A stretch of DNA of 64,000 nucleotides from contig JANXMB010000053.1 in the NCBI GenBank assembly GCA_025354865.1, positions 1 through 64,000 of the forward strand, read 5' to 3'. The DNA comes from Acetobacteraceae bacterium. GTDB taxonomy: Bacteria > Pseudomonadota > Alphaproteobacteria > Acetobacterales > Acetobacteraceae. The position numbers and the translations under genes are program-made. This document shows positions 8,695 through 16,532 of the stretch, one piece after another (position 1 is the first letter of the stretch; each line of letters starts with the position of its first letter). The notes under the pieces are model-generated. The model worked only from the letters and a program-made list of their open reading frames with translations, was not told where the DNA came from and did not search any database.

Positions 8695-9891
8695 ATGCGT
8701 GTGCTCTGGCTCGCTTTGGGGGCGACCTTCTTCCATCAGGTCCTGCTGTCCACCAGTCAGGTGATCCCCGCCGTGCTGGCGCCGTTGATCATTCTCGATC
8801 TCGGCGTAAGCCCCGCCGTGGCCGGGTTCTATTTCGGGCTGACCGCCTGCTTCGCCCTGGTCGGGCAGATGGGCTGCGGCAGCTTCATCCTGAAATACGG
8901 CCCCCTGCGCATGAGTCAGGTGGCGCTGCTATCGATGGCCGTCGGGATGGCGATCGCCGTGCAGGCTTCGCCGCTGGCCTTCGTGCTGTTGGCGGCGATC
9001 GGGCAGACCGGCGCCGCCTGCGCCACCCCGGCATCGTCGCAATTGCTGGGCCGCTGGTCGCCGCCCCGTCTCGCGCCGATCGTCTTCTCCGTCAAACAAA
9101 CCGCCGTTCCCGTCGGCATTCTGCTCGGCGGTTCCCTGGCACCGAGTGCGGCGGGGTGGTTGGGTTGGCAAGGGACGATGCTGGTGGCGGTCGGCGCGCT
9201 GACCGCCTTCGCCATCGGCCTGCAACCCCTTCGTCGGCGGTTCGATGCCGAGCGGATGCCGAACCGCGCATTCCGGCTGGGCGATCTGGCGCGGACGATG
9301 CGGGTTGTGACGACCACCCCGTCGTTGCGCGGGTTGGCCTATGCCTGCTTCGCGTTCAACGGCATGCAGCAGGTCATGACCGCCTATTTCGTCATTTACA
9401 TGACCCATCTCGGCTACGATCTGGTCTCCGCCGGGTATATTTTTTCGGTTGCTGTCGTTGTTGCCGTGCCCTGCCGGGTGCTCTGGTCCTGGCTGGGCAG
9501 TTTCCATCTGCCGGCCCGCCTGATGATGGCATGGTTGGCTCTGGGGATGGCCGCCGCCGCTCTGGGCATGGCGTTTTTCACCGGCGCCTGGCCGGTCCTC
9601 GCCATCGAGGCCGTGGCCTGGGTCTTGAGCGCCACCGCCTTGTCCTGGCACGGCATCCTGCTGTCGGAAACCGCCCGTCTGGCGCCCGAGGGCATGGTCG
9701 GTTCGGCCACCGGCGGCGTGCTGTCGTTCGGACAGGCCGGTTCCCTGATCTGTCCGACGATCTATGCCGGGCTGCTGCACGCCACCGGCAGTTATGGCCT
9801 GGGCTTCGCCGTCTGCGGCTTGCCGGCGCTGTTCGTCGGGTTGAACCTGCTATGGCGGCGCAAGCCGGCGGCGTCCGAACCGGTCCGATAA
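8695..9891 (+). CDS. MFS transporter (second of a tandem pair)
   Basis: A 398-residue major facilitator permease, close paralogue of the preceding gene. It shares RYGPLRMSQVAL, SSQLLGRWSPPRLAP, FNGMQQVMTAYFVIYMT and LSWHGILLSETARLAP, with differences scattered mainly in the helices. It starts one base after the stop of its partner, so translation is tightly coupled. Two near-identical pumps side by side could work on related substrates or as a pair, but each has a full set of helices and MFS proteins normally act as monomers. It ends the catabolic run; 114 bp without recognisable signals follow. Confidence 0.88.
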   Translation: MRVLWLALGATFFHQVLLSTSQVIPAVLAPLIILDLGVSPAVAGFYFGLTACFALVGQMGCGSFILKYGPLRMSQVALLSMAVGMAIAVQASPLAFVLLAAIGQTGAACATPASSQLLGRWSPPRLAPIVFSVKQTAVPVGILLGGSLAPSAAGWLGWQGTMLVAVGALTAFAIGLQPLRRRFDAERMPNRAFRLGDLARTMRVVTTTPSLRGLAYACFAFNGMQQVMTAYFVIYMTHLGYDLVSAGYIFSVAVVVAVPCRVLWSWLGSFHLPARLMMAWLALGMAAAALGMAFFTGAWPVLAIEAVAWVLSATALSWHGILLSETARLAPEGMVGSATGGVLSFGQAGSLICPTIYAGLLHATGSYGLGFAVCGLPALFVGLNLLWRRKPAASEPVR

Positions 9892-10005
9892 CGGCCGTTC
9901 GGGTCGGCACGCAGCGATGCTTCCGTTCGGCGGCAAACGGCGATAGCCTTCGGCAGTGAGGCGCGGCCGAGCCAAAGCGGCGCAAGGCTTCACAAGGAGA
10001 AGGCC

Positions 10006-11316
10006 ATGCAGGGTTTATCGTTCACCGACGTGTTGCAAACGCGGACCGACAGCATCCTCGATGCCTGCACCCGCTGCGGCAAATGTGCCGAGGCCTGTCC
10101 GATGACCGAACCTGCGGGGGTCGACACCACGGACTCGCCCGCCTTGATCGACGGGGTGCTGGACCTGCTGCGCGGCGGGGTGGGCACGCCGGGGGCGCAA
10201 CGTTGGGCGACGGTGTGCTCCAACAGCGGCAAATGCATTCCCGCCTGTGCATACGGGATCAATCCGCGCCTGATGGTGAACCTCGCGCGCATCGCCACCA
10301 AGCTGCAACAGGGGGAGGCAGCGGTCCGCAAGGCCGGCAACGCCTATTTCAACACCATGAGCCGCGGTACCCGCACCATTTCCCGGCTCCAGCTTGCGCC
10401 CGACGTGCTGGCCAGGCTCAACCCGCCGCTGAAGCCGGCCGACGAATACGTTGCGACGGGCAACGAGGGTGCGCCGGACATCGTTTTTTACACCGGCTGC
10501 AACCTCGTCAAAACGCCGCATATCGCGCTGCTGGTGCTGGATGTGCTGGACGCTTTGCAGGTGTCGTACGAGGTGATGGGCGGCAATTCCACCTGCTGCG
10601 GCATTCAGCAGTTCAAACAGGGCGACGCCAAAACCGCCGGCCGTGTGGGCTACAACACGATCGAACGGTTGAGCCGCCCCGGCGCGTCGCAGGTGCTGGC
10701 GTGGTGCCCGAGTTGCCAGATCCAGATTGGGGAGGTGGCGTTGCCGGCGTATCGCGATTCCTATGGCGCCAGCCCGTTCGACATGACGCCGATCGCCGAA
10801 TACTTCGCCGAGCGGCTGGAGGATTTGCGCAAGTTGTTCGTGCATCCCGTGCGCAAGAAGGTCGCGTTGCAGGAACGCGCCGCGCTGCCCGGCGTCATGG
10901 CGGCGGTGAAGGCGGTGCTGCGCGCCATTCCCGAGTTGGAGGTCGTCGAACTCGACGTGCCCGTCGTCAGCACCCAGTCGGTGCATCTGAATGTGTTGCC
11001 GAAGTTCAAGAAGGACTTGCGGGAACGCGAATTCGCGGCGGCTCACGCGGCGGGGGTGACGGTCTTCGCCTCGGTCTTTCATGGCTGCCACCGCGATCTC
11101 GTTCACTATCAAAACGACGTGTCGTTCGAATTGTTGAACTTCATGGAACTGATCGGGGAGGCGATGGGGATCCACATCCCCGATGTTTACAAGCGATTGA
11201 GCCTGATGGGCGATGTGGATGCGGTGCTGGCCGACACGGCCGATGCGATCGCGGAATATGGCATGGATATCGAAACGGTCCGCGCGGTGGTGGCGTCCGA
11301 CATGTTCGGTGGGTAG
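10006..11316 (+). CDS. HdrD/GlpC-like (Fe-S)-binding oxidoreductase with CCG domain
   Basis: A 436-residue iron-sulfur protein of the heterodisulfide-reductase / GlpC / glycolate-oxidase-subunit type, likely passing electrons between a flavoprotein dehydrogenase and the quinone pool. The first ferredoxin motif is complete: CTRCGKCAEACP (Cys21, 24, 27, 31). The second reads CSNSGKCIPAC (71-81), with Ser74 where a Cys ligand is expected. A CCG domain follows (YTGC, then TCCG, then CPSC at about residues 165-245). The C-terminal half keeps only FHGCHRDL where a second CCG domain would be. RBS: AAGGAGAAGG just before the ATG. It stands alone between the MFS pair and the convergent min operon. Confidence 0.82.
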   Translation: MQGLSFTDVLQTRTDSILDACTRCGKCAEACPMTEPAGVDTTDSPALIDGVLDLLRGGVGTPGAQRWATVCSNSGKCIPACAYGINPRLMVNLARIATKLQQGEAAVRKAGNAYFNTMSRGTRTISRLQLAPDVLARLNPPLKPADEYVATGNEGAPDIVFYTGCNLVKTPHIALLVLDVLDALQVSYEVMGGNSTCCGIQQFKQGDAKTAGRVGYNTIERLSRPGASQVLAWCPSCQIQIGEVALPAYRDSYGASPFDMTPIAEYFAERLEDLRKLFVHPVRKKVALQERAALPGVMAAVKAVLRAIPELEVVELDVPVVSTQSVHLNVLPKFKKDLREREFAAAHAAGVTVFASVFHGCHRDLVHYQNDVSFELLNFMELIGEAMGIHIPDVYKRLSLMGDVDAVLADTADAIAEYGMDIETVRAVVASDMFGG

Positions 11317-11360
11317 GCCGTCGGGGCGCGGGGCCGCAACGCGTCGAACCTCGCCGCGAC

Positions 11361-11630
11361 CTACCCCCTTGCGCCCATAATCGGCATGATCGCCGGCAGA
11401 TCGACGTCGATTTCCAGGGTCGAGGTATCCAGGCCGCGATCCAGTTTCACATGCACCTTCTCGCGATCGATGGCGATATGCCGGGCGATGACCTGAATGA
11501 TTTCTTCCTGTAGTTTGGCCAGGAGTTCGGAATGCCCGGTGGCGATGCGTTCGTGCGCCAGCAGCACCTGCAACCGCTCCCGCGCGACACCGGCGGTCGG
11601 TTTTTTGCGGAAGAAGGAAAGAAGGTTCAT
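11361..11630 (-). CDS. minE: Cell division topological specificity factor MinE
   Basis: MinE, 89 residues, drives pole-to-pole oscillation of MinCD by stimulating the MinD ATPase so that the FtsZ ring forms at midcell. The N-terminal membrane-binding segment MNLLSFFRKK is followed by the MinD-interaction helix (RERLQVLLAHERI) and the beta-rich topological-specificity domain (VKLDRGLDTSTLEIDVDLP). Its ATG overlaps the minD stop by 4 bp (ATGA), so the two are translationally coupled. Last gene of minCDE and convergent with the Fe-S protein gene, 44 bp away. Confidence 0.96.
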   Translation of the reverse strand: MNLLSFFRKKPTAGVARERLQVLLAHERIATGHSELLAKLQEEIIQVIARHIAIDREKVHVKLDRGLDTSTLEIDVDLPAIMPIMGARG

Positions 11631-12442
11631 GCCACCCTCCGTCCGAACAGTCGGCTGATGAAACCTTTTCGTTCCATCGGCACCACGACCTCGATCTTTT
11701 CCCCGGCCAACCGCTTTGCCGCATCGAAATAGGCTCGGGCTGCCGCACCGGTCGGGCTGGACAGCGTCACCGGCGATCCGACGTTGGAGGCTTTGAGGAC
11801 CTCGTCGGATTCCGGAACGATCCCCAGCAGCGGGATCGACAGGATTTCCAGCACATCGTCGACATTCAGCATTTCCCCGCGCGCTGCTCGGCCCGGATCG
11901 TAACGGGTCAGCAGCAAATGCTTTTCGATGCGCTCGCCCCGTTCGGCCTTGGCGGTTTTCGAATCCAGCATGCCGATGATGCGATCGGAATCGCGCACCG
12001 AGGATACTTCGGGGTTCGTTACGACAACCGCGACATCGGCGTGGCGCATGGCCAGCATGGCGCCTTTTTCGATGCCGGCGGGGCTATCGCAGATCACCCA
12101 GTCGAATTTCTCCTTCAACTCCCCGATCACGCGTTCGACCCCTTCCGGCGTCAGCGCGTCTTTGTCGCGGGTTTGCGAGGCGGGCAGCAGCGACAGGTTT
12201 TCCAGCCGTTTGTCGCGGATCAGCGCCTGCGCCAGCTTCGCGTCGCCCTGGACGACGTTGATCAGGTCGTAGACGACCCGTCGTTCCGCCCCCATCACCA
12301 GATCCAGGTTGCGCAGGCCGACGTCGAAATCCACGACCACCACGGAGGCGCCGTTCTGCGCCAACGCCGCGCCCAATGCTGCGGTGGAGGTGGTTTTGCC
12401 CACACCGCCCTTGCCGGATGTTACGACCAAGACTTTGGCCAT
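11627..12442 (-). CDS. minD: Septum site-determining ATPase MinD
   Basis: MinD, 271 residues, is a ParA-type ATPase that binds the membrane in its ATP form, recruits MinC and is released by MinE. The deviant Walker A motif SGKGGVGKTTS is at residues 9-19 with the signature Lys11 and Lys16. FDWVICDSPAGIEKGA is the switch II region. The last residues, GFISRLFGRR, form the amphipathic membrane-targeting helix. A clear RBS (GGGAGA) precedes the ATG, in the 22-bp gap after minC. Same operon as minC and minE; length and motifs are normal for the family. Confidence 0.97.
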   Translation of the reverse strand: MAKVLVVTSGKGGVGKTTSTAALGAALAQNGASVVVVDFDVGLRNLDLVMGAERRVVYDLINVVQGDAKLAQALIRDKRLENLSLLPASQTRDKDALTPEGVERVIGELKEKFDWVICDSPAGIEKGAMLAMRHADVAVVVTNPEVSSVRDSDRIIGMLDSKTAKAERGERIEKHLLLTRYDPGRAARGEMLNVDDVLEILSIPLLGIVPESDEVLKASNVGSPVTLSSPTGAAARAYFDAAKRLAGEKIEVVVPMERKGFISRLFGRRVA

Positions 12443-12464
12443 GCGCGTCTCCCGTTTGTCGATA

Positions 12465-13196
12465 TCAGTCCAAAGCAGCCATTTTCATCTGCTCGCCTTC
12501 GAGCCACGCCTGCACGGCCCGCCCGATCAGCGTGCCCGGCATGTCGTCCGCCGTCTGGTAAACCCCGTCGATCGCCAACAGTTCCGCCTGCAATTTGCGG
12601 CAGAAAATGCGGGCTTTCGGATTGCCGGCGAGGCCGGCGATCGCGCGCCCCCGGATTGCCCCGTAAACATGGATCGACCCGCCGGCCATGACTTCGGCGC
12701 CCGATCCGATCGAACCCATCACGGTGACGTCGCCTTTTTCGAAGACCACCGATTGCCCGGACCGGATGGGTTGGTCGATCAGCAGCGAACCCGGCTCGAC
12801 CGGAGCGGAATGCATCGTCGGTGATTCCGGCTTTGGGGGCCCGCCTTTTGGAACATTCTCGGGGATGGCGATCGGGCGGCCCGGTTTGCCGGCGGCCGGG
12901 AAGGGGCGACCCCAGCGTTCGACCCCCTGCCAGGACGGATGCGCGCCTTCGGTGCCGATGATGCGGATGCCCCGTTCTTCCAACCCCGACAAGAAGCCCG
13001 CGACGTCCGGGGTGCCGACCGGCAGTGCCCCGAGATCGGCCAGCACCGGCCGACCGTCGAAGAACGTTGGGGCGCGGGCCATCTGGGCGTCCAACGCCGC
13101 TAGCCAGTTCGGCAAGGGCGCTTCGGGCGCGAGCACCAGGGCCATCACGGACCGGCCGCGCAGTCGTATGAACGGAGGGGGATCGGCGGTTGTCAC
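12465..13196 (-). CDS. minC: Septum site-determining protein MinC
   Basis: MinC, 243 residues, is the FtsZ-polymerisation inhibitor carried by MinD. The N-terminal domain opens with PPFIRLRGRSVMALVL and contains APTFFDG. The C-terminal MinD-binding beta-helix has VEPGSLLIDQPIRSGQSVV, GDVTVMGSIGSGAEVMAGGSIHVYGAIRGRAIAG and a KARIFC segment. I chose a GTG start at 13196 because the N-terminal domain begins right after it. The ATG at 13145 would delete the first beta strand, and a TTG at 13256 would add 20 unconserved residues. No strong Shine-Dalgarno sequence is seen before the GTG. First gene of minCDE. Confidence 0.92.
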   Translation of the reverse strand: MTTADPPPFIRLRGRSVMALVLAPEAPLPNWLAALDAQMARAPTFFDGRPVLADLGALPVGTPDVAGFLSGLEERGIRIIGTEGAHPSWQGVERWGRPFPAAGKPGRPIAIPENVPKGGPPKPESPTMHSAPVEPGSLLIDQPIRSGQSVVFEKGDVTVMGSIGSGAEVMAGGSIHVYGAIRGRAIAGLAGNPKARIFCRKLQAELLAIDGVYQTADDMPGTLIGRAVQAWLEGEQMKMAALD

Positions 13197-13261
13197 ACGA
13201 TGGGACGTACAACCCGGCCGGGGGGGGGTCAACGACAAACGACTCGGCTTTCGCAAAATAC

Positions 13262-13270
13262 TGTGGATAA
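13262..13270 (-). promoter_or_regulatory. Candidate DnaA box upstream of minCDE
   Basis: On the minus strand the nine bases read TTATCCACA, a perfect match to the consensus DnaA box. It lies in the 237-bp divergent region between minC and the TPR-WcbI gene, 66 bp upstream of the minC GTG start. That is a position where a bound protein could touch the min promoter. Only one box is seen and chance occurrence is possible, so a role is inference. Confidence 0.45.
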
Positions 13271-13433
13271 CCTGGGCCTCGACCCACTATCGGTTGTTTT
13301 GCCCCGATCGAACGCGCGGTATCCCGACCGGGTTATCGGCCTGCAGATCGGTGTTGGCCGGGTCGGGTTCTGCCTCTGCTCTGGCGTCGCGCCGGTCGGC
13401 CGCGCTATGACCCCGCCACGGCAGGAGCGATCG

Positions 13434-15548
13434 ATGCCCGACGTGGCGACAACCGAGACATTGGCAACGCAAGCGTATTCGGCCAGTTTGGCAGCCGCCC
13501 AAGCGGCGCTCGAAGCGGGCGATCTAGCCGGCGCCCTGGCGATCTACAGCGATCTGCGCGATGCCGGAGCGGAGGCGGCGGCGCCCTTCCTGCGGCCCGC
13601 AGCGGCGCTGACCGAACGCCAGAATTTCGACGAAGCCGACATATTGCTGGAAGCGGCCGCCGAGCACTTTCGTGACGACGCCGCCGTTGCTGTCGAATAT
13701 GCGCGGTGTGCCGACGCCCGACGCGACGTGCCCGCAGCCTTGGCGCGGTGGGACAGCGCGTGGCGCCGCTTCCCCGACCACCCCGCCATCGCGCTCGGCG
13801 CCGCCGCCGCGATGCGTGCCGCTCGGCAATATCGCGCCGCCGCCGCCTTGTTGCAGCAGGCGCAACGCCGCTTTCCCGATGTGCCCGATCTCTGCGCCGA
13901 ACAGGCCCGCATCGCCCTGGCGCGGCAGGATTTTGCAGCCGCCGCCGCATTTTGGCGGGCAATGCGGGCGCAATTCCCCGATCGCGCCGACGCCTATGCG
14001 GGGGAGGCCGATGCCCTGGCTGCCGCCGGTCAACACGACGCTGCCGAAGCCGTCCTGGCCGAGGCCCTGTCTCGCCTGCCCGAGGCGCCGGAACCCGCCA
14101 TCGCGCAAGCCCGGCTAGCTGCCGCGCGCGGCGATTGGGCCGAGGCGTCGCGCCGCTGGGGGCTGGTGCGCGAACACCATCCGGCATCCGAGGACGGGTT
14201 GCTGGGGCAGGCCGCTCTCTGGCGCGATCTTGGCCAATTCGATGCCGCCGATGCGGTGCTGACCGAGGCCCTGGTCCGCTTCCCCGACAGCCCTGCCGCG
14301 CGGGTGGCGTTCGCCGTCGTGTCGGATGCCTGCGGCGATCGCACCGAGGCCGTCACGCGCTGGGCCGATGCGCGGGCGCGCTTCCCCGCCCATTCCGGCG
14401 CTGCCGTTGGAGAGATCGCCGCCCTGGCCGCCGCCCCCCGCTTCCCCGAAGCCGAGTCGCGGGCACGCGACGCCATGCGGCGCTTCCCGACCCATCCAGA
14501 GCCGGCGCAGGCCTATGCTCGGCTGGCCCAGGCGCGCCAGGACGGTTCCGAAGCCGATCTCCGCTGGGCCCGCGTCGCCGCCCGCTTCCCCTGGTTGCAC
14601 CGCGTCGATGCGGGTTCCGATCTTGCGGCCGACGTCGCACCGCCGGAATTGGCCCCCGCCGCGCCGCTGGCCGCGCCAATGATCGGGGGCGACGCGCCCG
14701 TTCGGGTTGCCATCGTCGGGTTCCACCTCTCCTACCAAATGTCCCTGCTGCTCGCCCGCATGCGACCGTACCGCCAGCGGCTCAAGGTGGAGTGGATCAA
14801 CGCGGGCATGGACCTCGACGCCATCCGCACCCGGTTTCCCGATGGCCAACTCACCGGCACCGACATCTATTTCGAGGAATCGATGGTCGGCCACGCTGCC
14901 ACAAGGCAGGGGGTGCGCGCCATGCTTCCCGTCAGCGCCGACATCCGCACCTTCCCGACCAGCAACATCCGCGTGCTTTGGCCGTTCCACGGACCGGATC
15001 CAAGGCTGGTGCCGGAACCGCCGATCTATAACGGCGGGCGCTATGTCGATCCCGATCGCATCGCGGCGGCGTTGGCCAACCCGGCGCTGACCGACGACGC
15101 CCTGTTCGACCTTTATATGGAGACGACCGAGGCCGCGCCCCTCGACCTGCCGGCGATGTACGCGGCCGATCTCGAACGCTTGGCGATGGAGGAAAAGGGG
15201 CTCGACATCCGCCTCGCGCCCTTCGTCGCCGCCCATTTCCACGACGAAATGCTGTTCGCCGCCCCGCACGAACGCTGCACCCCCATCGTGCGCGAGGTCG
15301 CTCGGCAATTGCTGGCGACCCCGACGCTGCGGGCGATCGGCGATCTGGAAACCGCACTGGCCGGGTTGGACCGGCTGACCACGGGATGGCGCGCGCACAA
15401 TCGCGCGCTGCCGATCCATCCGCGCGTGGCCCGCACCCTGGGGCTGGCCTGGTGGTCGCCGGATCGGCAGTACCCGCAGGGGCACAGCAGCTTCGATTTC
15501 CGCGAATATTTCATCCGCTACATGCGTTGGAGCCCGTGGCTGGCATGA
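13434..15548 (+). CDS. TPR-repeat protein with C-terminal WcbI-like domain
   Basis: A 704-residue protein. Residues about 10-425 are a run of 34-residue TPR-like helix pairs rich in Ala and Arg that repeatedly end in RFPD/RFPxxP. From about residue 427 comes a domain homologous to the WcbI polysaccharide-biosynthesis family encoded by the next gene. Both share LWPFxGxDPRL, DDALFxxYM, HPxxAxxxGLxW and a YxREYxxxYxRW ending. Here the family's GNCQ nucleotide is replaced by VGFHLSYQ (from Gly429), so this copy may not be catalytic. The ATG at 13434 has a good RBS (GGCAGGAG); the open frame continues upstream but is not protein-like. Its stop overlaps the start of the downstream wcbI-like gene. 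Likely a scaffold for surface polysaccharide modification (inference). Confidence 0.8.
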   Translation: MPDVATTETLATQAYSASLAAAQAALEAGDLAGALAIYSDLRDAGAEAAAPFLRPAAALTERQNFDEADILLEAAAEHFRDDAAVAVEYARCADARRDVPAALARWDSAWRRFPDHPAIALGAAAAMRAARQYRAAAALLQQAQRRFPDVPDLCAEQARIALARQDFAAAAAFWRAMRAQFPDRADAYAGEADALAAAGQHDAAEAVLAEALSRLPEAPEPAIAQARLAAARGDWAEASRRWGLVREHHPASEDGLLGQAALWRDLGQFDAADAVLTEALVRFPDSPAARVAFAVVSDACGDRTEAVTRWADARARFPAHSGAAVGEIAALAAAPRFPEAESRARDAMRRFPTHPEPAQAYARLAQARQDGSEADLRWARVAARFPWLHRVDAGSDLAADVAPPELAPAAPLAAPMIGGDAPVRVAIVGFHLSYQMSLLLARMRPYRQRLKVEWINAGMDLDAIRTRFPDGQLTGTDIYFEESMVGHAATRQGVRAMLPVSADIRTFPTSNIRVLWPFHGPDPRLVPEPPIYNGGRYVDPDRIAAALANPALTDDALFDLYMETTEAAPLDLPAMYAADLERLAMEEKGLDIRLAPFVAAHFHDEMLFAAPHERCTPIVREVARQLLATPTLRAIGDLETALAGLDRLTTGWRAHNRALPIHPRVARTLGLAWWSPDRQYPQGHSSFDFREYFIRYMRWSPWLA

Positions 15549-16411
15549 CCAAACCGGCGATCCTGATCTACGGTAACTGCCAGGGCGAGCACATGACGCA
15601 TATCGCGCGTCGGCTGAGCGATGTGCACGAGCGGTTCGACATCAAGATCATACCGCCGCATCTGGCGACCGAACGCGATTGGGAAACCCGCTACACCGAG
15701 GCGTTTTTCGCCGATGTCCGCATCGTCTGGAACCAGGTCGAATCGGGGGAGCCGAACTACCACCGCCGGATGCTGGAAAGCCGCCTGCCGCCGGGATGCC
15801 AGACGATCGGCTTTCCGCCGATGATCCTGCTGTGCCTTTGGCCGTTCTCCGGCTCCGACCCACGGCTGGCCTCGGCGGACGACTATCTCTACCCCTGGCC
15901 CGATTCCATCGCGGCGTCGCTGTCTCCGGCGCTCGGCGGGGAGGACCTGCCCGACGACGCGCTGTTCGCCGCCTACATGCGATTGACGGCGGAGAAGATG
16001 CCCGACCTCGAACGGCGGTTGCGGCTCGACTCGGTGCGCGCCCGCGCCGTCGATGCGCTGGCGGATGTGAAGATGTGGGATTGGATCGAGGAAAACTTCC
16101 GCACCACAAAGCTGTTCCACACGTCCACCCACTTGACCGCAGTGCCGTTCGGCCGGCTGGTGCCGCGCTTGCTGGCACTGACCGGCGATCTGACCCCGTT
16201 GCAGAGCGGCCGAGCACAGCGGGAGGCGGAATTTTTGATGCGGGGCAATCATGGGCAGGATATCGAGGTGGTGCCGGTCCATCCCACGATCGCCGAACGC
16301 ATGGGCCTGACTTGGCACGACCCGCACGCCCGCCACCGCTGGCATGCGCACGACTGGAGCTATCGGGAGTACATCCTGAATTACATCCGGTGGGAACCCT
16401 TCATGCCCTGA
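15545..16411 (+). CDS. WcbI-like polysaccharide biosynthesis protein
   Basis: A 288-residue member of the WcbI family. WcbI itself belongs to the Burkholderia capsule locus and has been proposed to be an acyltransferase. The N-terminus carries the diagnostic ILIYGNCQ motif (Gly10-Asn11-Cys12-Gln13), followed by CLWPFSGSDPRL, DDALFAAYM, a LFHTSTHLTAVP segment and the C-terminal HPTIAERMGLTW and YREYILNYIRW blocks. Its ATG overlaps the stop of the TPR-WcbI gene by 4 bp, so the two are made together. No other capsule genes are adjacent, so the sugar target is unknown. Confidence 0.85.
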   Translation: MTKPAILIYGNCQGEHMTHIARRLSDVHERFDIKIIPPHLATERDWETRYTEAFFADVRIVWNQVESGEPNYHRRMLESRLPPGCQTIGFPPMILLCLWPFSGSDPRLASADDYLYPWPDSIAASLSPALGGEDLPDDALFAAYMRLTAEKMPDLERRLRLDSVRARAVDALADVKMWDWIEENFRTTKLFHTSTHLTAVPFGRLVPRLLALTGDLTPLQSGRAQREAEFLMRGNHGQDIEVVPVHPTIAERMGLTWHDPHARHRWHAHDWSYREYILNYIRWEPFMP

Positions 16412-16451
16412 TCCCGGGGGCTTGATCCCGGGGGCTTGATCCTCGGGCTGG
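16410..16451. repeat. Short tandem repeat after the wcbI-like gene (14-bp unit)
   Basis: Two perfect copies of a 14-bp unit (GATCCCGGGGGCTT) at 16410-16423 and 16424-16437, with a diverged third from 16438. The array begins inside the wcbI stop codon. Read on the minus strand it contains GGATCAAGCCC-type words, which also occur twice near 57.3 kb. No terminator T-run is present. Confidence 0.7.
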
Positions 16452-16532
16452 GCGCCCGTCGCCAGGAAACCCGCGCGCATTTGCTGTTAGCGCATTGCGC
16501 CTACCGTCTTGCGCCGGTAATCTGCCCAAATC

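Noticed and set aside
13256-13256. TTG start for MinC
   Set aside because: It would add 20 unconserved residues; the MinC N-terminal domain begins right after the GTG at 13196.
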